Positions 46,680 to 56,179 of a stretch of DNA of 64,000 bases are shown here, one piece after another (the first letter of the stretch is position 1; the number at the start of each line of letters is the position of its first letter). Below the pieces are notes generated by a model. The model was not told the origin of the DNA, did no database searches, and worked only from the letters and a program-made list of their open reading frames with translations. The stretch spans positions 20,001 through 84,000 of the forward strand of contig CAJHNH020004824.1 of assembly GCA_905116865.2 (NCBI GenBank), written 5' to 3'. The stretch comes from Candidula unifasciata (lineage: Eukaryota; Mollusca; Gastropoda; Stylommatophora; Geomitridae). The translations under genes and the position numbers were made by a program.

Positions 46680-46900
46680 CTGCAGCCGTCGTGGTGCAGC
46701 GGCTAGACTCTTGCAGACGTGATTAAACGTCGCGGATTCCAATCCGCATCTTGCCAGATTGTTTACAAATAATGATCTCCAAAGTCGCCTCAGGCTTATA
46801 GAAATACCACGTACAGTCCAGCAAAGTAAAGGCCGCGGGGAGTGTTGTCGACCATATCATCTACCATGTGCCGATGGTGCAAACTTTATGGGTGTCCCAA
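46680..46900 (+). mobile_element. tRNA-derived SINE (family A-like)
   Basis: The head has a clear A-box tggtgcagcggctagactc and a B-box-like ggattccaatccgc. The body is diverged from family A ('agcaaagtaaaggccgcggg', 'ttgtcgaccatatcat'). Confidence 0.75.
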
Positions 46901-46974
46901 TATGAGCACCAAAGATTTTCCAGATATTTTTTCAAGTGTGAGGGTACATTTTATGAAGAGTACCAAACAAGAAC

Positions 46975-47185
46975 GTAGAAACTGGATGTTAGGGACAGTG
47001 TTGCAGTGAGAGGAACACAGGAACTGGATGTTAGGGACAGTGTTGCAGTGAGAGGAACACAGGAACTGGATGTTAGGGACAGTGTTGCAGTGAGAGGAAC
47101 CCAGGAACTGGATGTTAGGGACAGTGTTGCAGTGAGGGGAACCCAGGAACTGGATGTTAGGGACAGTGTTGCAGTTAGAAGAGCA
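46975..47185. repeat. 42 bp minisatellite
   Basis: Between four and five copies with core gaactggatgttagggac. Open on both strands because 42 is a multiple of three. Confidence 0.93.
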
Positions 47186-47254
47186 ACGGAAAGGAAGAGG
47201 GAGACATAAAGAAAGGAATGACTGCACACTGATAAGGAGCTACTCGTACTGGGA

Positions 47255-47560
47255 GAAGAATTATAAATTTATACGAACGAAGGCAACAATGATGCAGAAA
47301 TCGCATGCCCTAATTGTGGGAACCTGTTCTCAACCCGAGCGGGTCTTGCTAGTCATAGTCGCCACCACCATAGGCTGTGATTTGCTGTGTTGGCCATTAT
47401 CACAATTTACCACTTCATCTGGAAGGATGGAACGGTGCCAACAGGCGGTAATTACTAGCCTATCTGAACGTGCCACGGGAAGACCAATCCAGGGGCAGTG
47501 CAGAGTGACAGGAGAAATACTAAAGGTTACTAAACACGAATGTCCTTGAAACATTTCACA
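47255..47560 (+). mobile_element. Probable LINE 3' relic with a zinc-finger motif
   Basis: A plus frame near 47297-47380 reads AEIACPNCGNLFSTRAGLAS followed by HSRHHH, then a stop. The C-x2-C-x12-H-x3-H pattern with RAGLxSH is typical of the C-terminal finger of several LINE ORF2 proteins. The following sequence 'atctggaaggatggaacgg' is related to 60705-60740. Short and decayed. Confidence 0.5.
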
Positions 47561-47890
47561 GAAGCAAACGACATGAACTGTAAAAAACATATTATAATGT
47601 ATAACGTGTTTTAGATGAATCGTTAATGCTAGACATTATGTTGACTAATTAGTCATGTCTAAGCTACAGTTAGATGCACTCTTCCAAAAAAAGTTACACA
47701 AATATTTTAGGAAAGTGTAACGAAACAATAGGGCACGTATTATATAACTGGGTTAGCTGTAGAAGGGTGGACACTCATTTTACAGAAGGCGATGATAATT
47801 CAGTAGACAGAGTCAATCTCCGTGTGGGAAATAAGTGACAATAGATTTCTCAGGTGAGGTCATCAGTTGTTTCAATGTAGCTCAAACTCA
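47560..47890. other. Unassigned stretch
   Basis: No gene, array or element recognised. Confidence 0.4.
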
Positions 47891-47904
47891 AAGATCTTTT
47901 TCCA

Positions 47905-48145
47905 CTGATTTACTGTCAGTGACCGACTGATTTACTGTCAGTGACCAACTGATTCACTCTCAGTGACCGACTGATTCACTCTCAGTGACCGACTGATTTA
48001 CTGTCAGTGACCGACTGATTTACTGTCAGCCACCGACTGATTTACTGTCAGTGACCGACTGATTTACTGTCAGCCACCGACTGATTTACTGTCAGTGACC
48101 GACTGATTTACTGTCAGTCACCGACTGATTACTGTCAGTCACATC
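47905..48145. repeat. 22 bp minisatellite
   Basis: About 11 copies with core ccgactgatttactgtcag. Confidence 0.93.
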
Positions 48146-48194
48146 AAGCTTACGATCAGTTGCCTGCCGCTGGCACTGAAGGTATGTGCTGCTA

Positions 48195-48412
48195 GACTTA
48201 TGTTTATAGACCAATCAGTACTGGGTAGAGGGTCTGCTCAACGTCATACCGGCCACTTTTACTTCCCACATCACATCCCGGTACACATTTTAGGTTGAGT
48301 CAAACTGGGAGCCGAGTTCAGTTATACAAAATTGACCATCTGCTGTGCGGGTTTGAACCTCAGATCTTAGCGCTGTCAAACTAGGGTCTAGCCACTGCGC
48401 CACCGAGAATGA
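48195..48412 (-). mobile_element. tRNA-derived SINE (family A)
   Basis: On minus the head has A-box tggcgcagtggctagaccc and B-box gaggttcaaacccgc, the best Pol III promoter pair in the window. The body shares 'ttttacttccca' and 'cattttaggtt' (read on plus) with other family A copies. Confidence 0.82.
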
Positions 48413-48459
48413 CTTGCCGTACTGTATTTATTGTTTCAAGTCAACATCAAGGTAAAATA

Positions 48460-48808
48460 GTAGTAACCCATAAGTGCTCCATTCTACTTCTAAATCAAGT
48501 CTGAGTCCGAAGAGTCTCAGGCAGTGCACGAGCTCCGTAACCCCGGCTAGAATCTTGAAATACTTTAGGTAGATTTTTTAACTCCAAATTGTGACCAGGA
48601 AGCGCCGTTAGGCTACTATTTTTAATGTCCAACAGCCAAAGAATTGTTTACGTGCGCAACAATACACAAGGGCGTCCGATTTTACTACCCAGAGACCAGC
48701 GGAAATCTCTAGGAGTCCACATGAAAACATCCCAGCCTCCCCCGAGATTTGAACCCGAGATCTCCAGCACGCGAGGCGGACGCTATGCTTCGAAACTACG
48801 CAGCAAAC
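48460..48808 (-). mobile_element. tRNA-derived SINE (family B)
   Basis: Reverse complement of the 9990-10340 element across about 340 bp, including the Pol III head (ctcgggttcaaatctcgg on minus) and the 3' part 'acccataagtgctcc' read on plus. It defines family B together with that copy. Confidence 0.85.
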
Positions 48809-48974
48809 AGACATGAGTATGAAGATACGGTGGTAAGCATAGCAGTGTTGACACCAACAGTAACGAACAGTAGAAGCAACATCAACAGCTAAGTTGTAAA
48901 CGACAATAAAAACAGTTACGTTTTTACAGTGGACTGAACTGTTTATGTTTACTCAACGAATCAATATCATAGCA

Positions 48975-49065
48975 CACTGGTGTTACCCATAAGTGCTCCT
49001 TACAAACCCTAAATCCAGCCTGAGTCTGAAGAATACAGTGCACAACTCCGGTGCACCAGCAAGCA
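48975..49065 (-). mobile_element. SINE (family B) 3' fragment
   Basis: Contains 'acccataagtgctcctt' and 'gcctgagtctgaagaat' as in 48470-48520. Only the 3' part is present. Confidence 0.65.
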
Positions 49066-49279
49066 TTGTGACCTCATTCATTGGATGGAGCAGTTTCCCT
49101 TCTGTTTCCAGCCCCAAAGGTACTTATGCTATCTGTAACCGTGAGAAGTTGTTTCTGAAGTGACCTCAAGACAGCACAGACGAGACATGATAGGCTTGTC
49201 GGGTAAACGGGTTCGAAGCGTAGTTATCTGCAGTACCAGACTCAGCAGCACAAAACAAAGTCAAAGAGGAAGATAAAGG

Positions 49280-50190
49280 GAGAGGATGGACAGACGAGAA
49301 GAAGAAGAAGAAAAAGAGAAGAAGACGAAGAAGGAGCAGAAGAAGAAGAAGATGGAGAAGAAGAAGAAGAAGAAGAAGAAGAAGAAGAAGAAGAAGAAGA
49401 AGAAGAAGAAGAAGAAGAAGAAGAAGAAGAAGAAAGAAGAAGAAGAAGAAGAAGAAAGAAGAAGAAGAAGAAGAAGAAGAAAAAGAAGAAAAGAGAAGAA
49501 GAAGAAGAAGAAGAAAAAAGAAAAAAGAAGAAGAAGAAGAAGAAGAAGAAGAGAAGAAGAAGAAGAAGAAGAAGAAGAAGAAGAAGAAGAAGAAGAAGAA
49601 GAAGAAGAAGAAGAAGAAGAAGAAGAAGAAGAAGAAGAAGAAGAAGAAGAAGAAGAAAAGAAGAAAAAAGAAGAAGAAGAAGAAGAAGAAGAAGAAGAAG
49701 AAGAAGAAGAAGAAGAAGAAGAAGAAGAAGAAGAAGAAGAAGAAGAAGAAGAAGAAGGAGAAGAAGAAGAAGAAGAAGAAGAAGAAGAAGAAGAAGAAGA
49801 AGAAGAAGAAGAAGAAGAAGAAGAAGAAGAAGAAGAAGAAGAAGAAGAAGAAGAAGAAGAAGAAGAAGAAGAAGAAGAAGAAGAAGAAGAAGAAGAAGAA
49901 GAAGGAAGAAGAAGAAGAAAGAAGAAGAAGAAGAAGAAGAAGAAGAAGAAGAAGAAGAAGAAGAAGAAGAAGAAGAAAAAGAAGAAGAAGAAGAAGAAGA
50001 AGAAGAAGAAGAAGAAGAAGAAGAAGAAGAAAAAAGAAGAAGGAGAAGAAGGAGAAGAAGTAGAAGAAGAAGAAGAAGAAGAAGAAGAAGAAGAAGAAGA
50101 AGAAGAAGAAGAAGAAGAAGAAGAAGAAGAAGAAGAAGAAGAAGAAGAAAGAAGAAGAAGAAAAAGAAGAAGAAGAAGAAACAGATAACA
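49280..50190. repeat. (GAA)n tract of 0.9 kb
   Basis: Long almost pure gaa stretches with gga, aaa and phase-shifting single-base interruptions. It ends about 165 bp upstream of the second P450 start. It is purine-rich on that gene's sense strand. Long Glu/Lys and Ser/Phe/Leu frames are artefacts. Confidence 0.97.
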
Positions 50191-50299
50191 AGAAAAAAAC
50201 AACAGCAACACGAGGATTAGTCTAAGCAGTTTTAAAACACTGTTGCTAATTTATTGAGTTATATGAATGTTGCGTTTTTTCTGAATGTAGTTGTTATTT

Positions 50300-50322
50300 A
50301 GGAAACCATTTTACAATTTCAG
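50300..50322 (+). promoter_or_regulatory. Probable 3' splice site upstream of the second P450
   Basis: The sequence ttttacaatttcag ends 33 bases before the ATG. A 5' UTR intron containing the (GAA)n tract is therefore plausible. Consensus only. Confidence 0.45.
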
Positions 50323-50355
50323 CTCTCAGGGTGAACCACAGGATCATTGAAGATC

Positions 50356-51864
50356 ATGTCGATAGAAAGCAACACCTTCTGGCTGCTCCTGGCACCTGTG
50401 GGTTTGATCACCTTTTACTGGTTGTGGAAAAAGACCAGAAAATCTTATGCTCAGTTTAACGTGCCTCCATTTCCCGTACGACAGTGGCCCGTTGTTGGGC
50501 ACTTCTTCATGTTGTTTGGGGACGTGAGGGACAAAATCCAAGTCTGGCGGAAGAAAGCCGGGGACATCTACAGCCTTGACCTGGTGGGGCAGCTTCACGT
50601 TCTATTCAACAACTTTGACGACATCAAAGAAGTCTGGGTTAAACAGGCGGACAAAATTGTCAACACTCAACATAGTTTCGGCGATGAGATTCTCGACGAA
50701 TACAACACGGGTATAACCTCAGCAAGAGATGAGAACTGGAAGGAACAAAGATCTACATCCATATCTATTCTTCGAACTTTTGGAATGGGAAAGAATCTGA
50801 TGGCTGAGAAAATTCTAGAAGAAGCTGCAGTAATTAACGACAAACTGGCTTCCCTGAAAGGACAACCCAAAGACGTGGCTCTGATTCTGAACGCGAGTGT
50901 CGCAAACGTCATTTCTTCTGTCGCTGTTGGCAAACGATTTGACTATGAAGATCCGGACTTCTTGAGTTTGATTCAACGATTAAATACTTTTGTCAAGTAT
51001 ATCGGAAACATGCAGGTTCTGACCCCCTTGAAACAGTTGGTACATCTTCCTGGAGATTTGTTACATGTTAAAGAATGGGCCAAAGCGACTGCAGAAATTA
51101 CCGAAGGTTATAGTAAGCCATACGTTCGTCAGTATCAGAGAGAATATAACGAAAATGAAGAGCCACAGAATTTTGTTACTGCATATCTCAGGGAAATGAA
51201 GAAGAAAAAAGATAAGAAGGTGCAGTCCAACTTGAATGAGAAAAACTTGATTGCCATCATCAGAACCCTTTTCGCAGCCGGATCAGACACGACCAGCACT
51301 ACCATCCTGTGGTGCTTGCTCTACATGTTGCACCATCCCAGAGTTCAGGAGAAAGTTTTCCGTGAAATCGTGGCTAATGTAGGCACTGAACGGCTGCCAA
51401 ACATGGCTGATAAACCCAAACTAACCTACCTCAACGCTGTAATCAATGAAGTCCAACGCATGGCAGCTATCGCTCCAATAGGACTACGCAGGGAAGTCTC
51501 AGAAAGCTTCACTGTCCGTGGCTTTAGCATACCTCAAGGAAGTATTATCTGGCCAGTTATAGATTCCGTTCACTACGATCCCAAAATCTGGGGAGACCCA
51601 GAGAACTTCCGGCCTGAAAGATTCATTGATGAGAATGGAAGCCTACTCAACCGTGAAGAACTCATCCCGTTCGGCATTGGTAGAAGGGTCTGCATGGGAG
51701 AAGCTTTGGCCAGAATGGAGCTGTTCTTATTTCTCTCCGCCATGTTTCAGAGGTTTAGATTTGAAGCAGAAAACAAATCTGCTGAACTTCCATCTCTGAA
51801 AGCAACGATTGGAACAACGCTTGTGCCTCAGCCATTTCAGATGAGATTCATCGAAAGAAAGTAA
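50356..51864 (+). CDS. Cytochrome P450, CYP2 clan, copy 2
   Basis: An intronless frame of 502 residues. I start at the ATG of MSIESN; a longer version would need a TTG start nine bases upstream, unlikely in an animal. Membrane anchor about 9-24, hinge PPFPVRQWPVVG (37-48), C-helix WKEQR (128-132), I-helix AGSDTT (308-313) with the standard acid-threonine pair, K-helix EVQR (365-368), FRPERF (418-423), and haem loop FGIGRRVCMG (439-448) with axial Cys446. Predicted functional ER monooxygenase of unknown substrate. It is the same length as copy 3 and shares many blocks with it (for example NLIAIIRTLF, TTSTTILWCLLYMLHHP), so these two are probably the closest pair. Downstream is a (TA)n run, not an obvious AATAAA. 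Confidence 0.96.
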   Translation: MSIESNTFWLLLAPVGLITFYWLWKKTRKSYAQFNVPPFPVRQWPVVGHFFMLFGDVRDKIQVWRKKAGDIYSLDLVGQLHVLFNNFDDIKEVWVKQADKIVNTQHSFGDEILDEYNTGITSARDENWKEQRSTSISILRTFGMGKNLMAEKILEEAAVINDKLASLKGQPKDVALILNASVANVISSVAVGKRFDYEDPDFLSLIQRLNTFVKYIGNMQVLTPLKQLVHLPGDLLHVKEWAKATAEITEGYSKPYVRQYQREYNENEEPQNFVTAYLREMKKKKDKKVQSNLNEKNLIAIIRTLFAAGSDTTSTTILWCLLYMLHHPRVQEKVFREIVANVGTERLPNMADKPKLTYLNAVINEVQRMAAIAPIGLRREVSESFTVRGFSIPQGSIIWPVIDSVHYDPKIWGDPENFRPERFIDENGSLLNREELIPFGIGRRVCMGEALARMELFLFLSAMFQRFRFEAENKSAELPSLKATIGTTLVPQPFQMRFIERK

Positions 51865-51884
51865 CTGGCTACATTGATTAGTCA

Positions 51885-51886
51885 AA

Positions 51887-51956
<70 letters not shown>

Positions 51957-51975
51957 AAAAAAAGGGGGGGGGGGC
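51885..51975. repeat. (TA)n tract and poly-G run
   Basis: About 35 ta repeats 20 bp after the P450 stop codon, then aaaa and a run of about 10 G residues. A shorter ta run lies at 52037-52050. Confidence 0.95.
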
Positions 51976-52139
51976 TTCCGAATAAGTCTCCTTCTACTCT
52001 TTGGATCAGCGAAAAGGCTTCTCTGTTTGTTTTTAGATATATATATATATTTAACAAAAAACCAGCCAGAGATGAAATGACATGTATCTTTGTGATTTAT
52101 CCTCGTTATCTCGTTTTGTGTTTGAAGAAAAAAAAAGGT

Positions 52140-52430
52140 AAAGTCGGCAGATGTGAACCAGTGTCATTGCACACTGATTTAAACTATAAGTGCTCGGCCA
52201 CCAGTATGGACAGCTAATAAGAATCTGCCCACCTGTGTCGCCGTCCGCGCGAAACTCCGTAGCTATAGCGACGTTCTTCCATTTACCCTAGACTTTTAAC
52301 TCTGGTACCCATTACCTCAAGGCTGGATGAAACCCCTGAACCACCTGGTTTCAAACACCGGCTGAGGGCTGGAGTCGCATCAAGTCGAAGCTGGGTTTAA
52401 AAGCGAGTCTTCTATTTTTCTGTGGCCCAC
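52140..52430 (-). mobile_element. Possible degenerate SINE
   Basis: Contains 'ctataagtgctcgg' and 'ggtacccattacctcaaggctgg', similar to family A and B/G bodies, and on minus ccggtgtttgaaacca as a possible B-box. Strongly decayed, low confidence. Confidence 0.35.
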
Positions 52431-52746
52431 ATACTCTGCTGTAAGACCGTTTATGGAACTATCCAAAGAAAAGCATAAGGTCCTAGCAGTTCAACAACGA
52501 TAAAGGATCTAGCTGACCATCATAAGAGAACAAGAGAGAAGACTCTAACCCTGATACGCCGAACGTGTGCACGAGCAAACAGAAGTTACTTGTTCTCAAC
52601 TCTCCACATCACCGACAAGAAAAATCAACACATCACGTCTGCAATTATGTAATATACGCTTAGAAATGATATTGTCAGCTACATCACATTGGTGTATTCT
52701 GTTATCAGATGTTTGACCCACGTACCTCCTGATTAAAACTCTTGCA

Positions 52747-53181
52747 GTGCCATTTACAGCCACCCATTCCAGCCATATGCCCCTAACCTCCTCGCTTCCA
52801 TCAGCGATTGCTACGGGAACACTCGTACTAGACGAGGAAGACATTTGGAAGCCTATATACGAAGGAATGTCGATAGAAGAGAAGAGGCTGGATGAAGCAA
52901 CCTGTCTAAGAATGTGTGAACGTCAAATTAGATGTGGATTCGGCAAGGAGGAACGTATGAGAGGAAACAAACGAAGCGTGTATAAACAGTCAGCACGGGC
53001 ACAGTTTACATCTACACCTCAAGACATTTGCTACGGGAGACGGATCACCTATGGGTATGCCCGGTGTGCTATGATGTCGATGCTTAAATCTTTAAATCAG
53101 CCACACCTTCTAACCCTTAGTTTTCCTCCTAATATGTATCATCGTCCCCTTCTTCTCCTTTGCCTTTCATCGTATCCCTGA
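52747..53181 (+). CDS. Unrecognised open frame (hypothetical)
   Basis: A frame of 144 codons outside any array. Residues about 28-75 are rich in charged residues (EEDIWKPIYEGMSIEEKRLD, then several Cys). The C-terminal third looks random. No signal peptide, domain or splice signal was recognised. A minus frame (52596-52844, 82 codons) overlaps the start and is equally unassigned. It could be an exon, a decayed element or chance. I do not assign a function. Confidence 0.2.
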   Translation: MPFTATHSSHMPLTSSLPSAIATGTLVLDEEDIWKPIYEGMSIEEKRLDEATCLRMCERQIRCGFGKEERMRGNKRSVYKQSARAQFTSTPQDICYGRRITYGYARCAMMSMLKSLNQPHLLTLSFPPNMYHRPLLLLCLSSYP

Positions 53182-53439
53182 CTCTTGCTTTGTTTAACTC
53201 TATTCGACCGGCTTTATCATTGCTTCAATTGGAATGTTACTTCAGAATATCAACAAGAAGAATCTGTGTCGTCACGTGTTGACATGTACAAATATAGATG
53301 GGTTAATTTAAATATACAGCTAAACGAAAATAGCCAGTTCTGTCTTGTAACTATCATACTTTTAAACCAGGAAACGTCACCACTTTTTAAATTAATAAAG
53401 GTATGACAAAAAATTGTGACATAATTTATATGTACGGTT

Positions 53440-53600
53440 GTAGAGTGTTGCCGAGTGAGTGACGTTCAACTCCGTCAAGACCGCGCAGCGAGGGACTAAC
53501 ACCCAGTGACACAAAGTGTCACAATTCGGATGGGAATCAACCATTCAAAAGACTGAGAAACCTAGTTCAACTGTCAGGTTATATTAAGGCGCCCGACGAC
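53440..53600. repeat. Dispersed repeat (family E), partial
   Basis: Shares 'acacccagtgacacaaagtg' and downstream spacing with 53810-53990 but is diverged. Confidence 0.55.
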
Positions 53601-53804
53601 GAGCGAGGCGTTGATCCATAAACATTGGAGTCAACCACTATATACACCATGCTCCAGTGAACAATATCCTTTTTTGTTCTTCTGCTATCTTCCCCCAATG
53701 GAGCATAGGCCCTCAACCAACTTACGCCAAGTCGTGCTATCCTTCGCTATCCCCCTTTTACTCTCCAGCTCATTTCTACTTGTTTATTGAAAGTAAGTAT
53801 ATTT

Positions 53805-54000
53805 TACCACAACAGGACATCACACAAGCGATAAACACCCAGTGACACAAAGTGCCACCATGCGGATGAGGATCACCCGTGGAGAGGTCTCGGAAACCGC
53901 GTTCAACCTTTAAGTTTTGTTGCGGCCCCTGGCAACAGCCAGGGTGGGGCTTCAAAAAAAAATTTGCATCCCACAAGGGGGTGACTAAGAACACGAAATA
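53805..54000. repeat. Dispersed repeat (family E)
   Basis: Best copy together with 18640-18880: 'aggacatcacacaagcgat', 'gccaccatgcggatgagga', 'gaaaccgcgttcaac', 'cggcccctggcaacagcc', then an A-run of about nine. Confidence 0.75.
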
Positions 54001-54315
54001 ATTGTTCCCCAAAACTTACATTAGTGATTCTATTATACCATTTAATTTCCTGTATTCTGCGAAAGCAGCTCTTGATGAATGTTCACAGTTTGTTAGTAAT
54101 TGTTTGAGGTGTTCTCCATGTCTCCGACAATGTATGTACTTCACAATTAATTACACAAACACACATAAACCCAACAGAAGAGGGACGAGAAAACATCGGC
54201 TACTCCAAGAAAATACCGAAATGTCTAAATGAAGTAACAGTATCAATCCTTTTTGTGTGGTGGTAGTGATGGTGGTGGGGGTGTTGAAAGGGGGGGGGGG
54301 GGGAGGGTATTTAAC
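54000..54315. other. Unassigned stretch
   Basis: Ends with a G-rich run (about 54284-54308). No gene recognised. Confidence 0.4.
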
Positions 54316-54319
54316 TGTA

Positions 54320-54540
54320 TGTTCCTAATTACGCGGTGCCGGGTTCCATCCCAGCTGCGGGCGATTTGACAGCAAACCGCCTTACGTTGGTTTCGACACT
54401 GGTATCGAGAGACTATTTAGTAAGCACCGAAAAACTACTGAACGTAAAATTAACTAGTGAAACCACAAGAACCTAGAATGCTGAGGTTGGTTCTACATCT
54501 CCGTGTGCAGGATGTGCAACCAAGATCTTAATGTTGTAAT
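54320..54540 (+). mobile_element. SINE (family C)
   Basis: Shares 'ggttccatcccagctgcgg'-like head sequence (B-box), 'ttacgttggtttcgacactg' and the end 'gctgaggttggttctac' with 10966-11205, with diverged spacing. Confidence 0.75.
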
Positions 54541-55410
54541 TTCTCACTTTGAGCTCAACCTGTCGTGTGATGCGTCTTCCATGGATACATCTCCATGACC
54601 CTAACGGGTCAAGGGTTATGTTATGTTAACCTGTTATCGTGTTCTTGCAGCCTATCCTCTTGGTTGTAGAGCAGCCACTGACCTTATTGGGCAAGAGCGC
54701 ATGTTCTATAAGGGAATCTTTTATTCAGTTAGATCAGCTCAGTCTTCTATTGACAGTTGATTGCAAAACGTCAAATTTATCACTAAATAAATCAACAGTC
54801 TAGCCAGAAAAACTGATGTTTATTTCTTCAGGAAAGTGTGTATATTACTTTCTTTAAAATGGAAATATTGTGTTTGTATTCAGCTCGAGGCAACCCATTG
54901 ATACAACTGTCAAGTGCGCACTTATTTGCAAATATATTTTAAAACAGAATGTGGATCTGGTGCAGCTGGGAATAACATTACAATTATTTAAAGACACGAG
55001 AAAGACGGACAACAGTTGCGCTACTGGGTAGATTAGTGAAAGATTAATTCGAAGCTACGGAGGTGTGTTTTATAGACCAACAATGAGAATACCCTGGACA
55101 GATTAAAAGAGTAATGAAGATGTCTTGAAAGAAACTGACTCATGAAGAGAACTGATCGCCCACATCAGAAGTAGATAATCTACATTCCTTGTTCATTTGA
55201 CCAGAATGCAAAAAACTGGAATACATCATGAAAGTCAGGGAAGAGAGGGCATCAAAGATACATGGAGACTGAGAGAAAAGATGCTGAAGAGTTTGACATC
55301 ATGGCATTGAGGATCATCTGTGTCCGAGCTGATTAACAGTACACGAGACAGGAGGTTGTGAATAGATATGACTACCAAAGCCACACGGTATGGACTTGAA
55401 AGTGGGTACC
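54540..55410. other. Unassigned stretch
   Basis: No gene, array or element recognised. Confidence 0.4.
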
Positions 55411-55575
55411 TTATACCCACAAAAGATAAACAGCCGGAGACAAAAAGTGGCACACAAGGATGAGGATCACACGTAGAGAGGTCCTGGAAATCTCGTTCAG
55501 CCATTAGGCTATATTTAGGGCCCCCGCCAAAAGCCAGGGTGAGGATTCAAAAAACGAAAAATTGTCTGCAAGGAC
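55410..55575. repeat. Dispersed repeat (family E), diverged
   Basis: Shares 'gatgaggatcaca', 'gagaggtcctgg', 'ctcgttcagccattaggc' and the A-rich end with the other E copies. Confidence 0.65.
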
Positions 55576-55579
55576 TTAA

Positions 55580-56100
55580 CGAAGATTGGTCATGTAAAAA
55601 GACATTACACCCTTGTAACCACTGATCTAACTGAGAAGTGAAAGGTCGAAGAGCAAGAATTAGCCATACAAATGGAGAGATGACATCACGCCATCGATAA
55701 ACATCAATCTACCGGGATGTACGCTAGGCGAGAAACAGTGTCCAGCATTCATTTCTACCAACCTACATTGCGAAGACGGCACCTGCTTGGCTAACATACA
55801 TCACTACAACTAACTTGTTTCCATACTCCCATTTTAGGCTTGAACCCAAATGTTAGGGCTGCATATTCTACACGCCATAGTGACAGCGGATTACATGGAG
55901 CTGGACCACGATTGTCATACATTGACATGTATATTACCACAGCTAATTATTGTGCATGTTCTTGTATAATTCTGCAGGTTCTGCACACAGCCACATTTTT
56001 GTACGCTGTATTCTTCTAATCCACTTCGTCACGCACATTAGCCACGATAGAGCAAGCCCTGACAAACATGTTGAATTCCCGCAACGGGGTCATAAAACCT
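55580..56100. other. Unassigned stretch
   Basis: No gene or element recognised. Confidence 0.4.
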
Positions 56101-56107
56101 CATTATT

Positions 56108-56109
56108 AG

Positions 56110-56176
<67 letters not shown>

Positions 56177-56178
56177 TA
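56108..56178. repeat. (ATT)n tract
   Basis: About 22 nearly pure att repeats. Confidence 0.96.
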
Positions 56179-56179
56179 A

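Noticed and set aside
48195..48412. Possible tRNA gene from good A and B boxes on minus
   Set aside because: The tRNA-like head continues into a SINE body shared with other loci, and I could not form a complete cloverleaf by eye.
49166..50211. Frames of 300-341 codons in the GAA region
   Set aside because: Low-complexity translations of the (GAA)n tract.
50347..50355. Upstream extension of P450 copy 2 by three residues
   Set aside because: It begins with TTG, which is not a usual animal start; the ATG at 50356 gives the same 502-residue length as copy 3.
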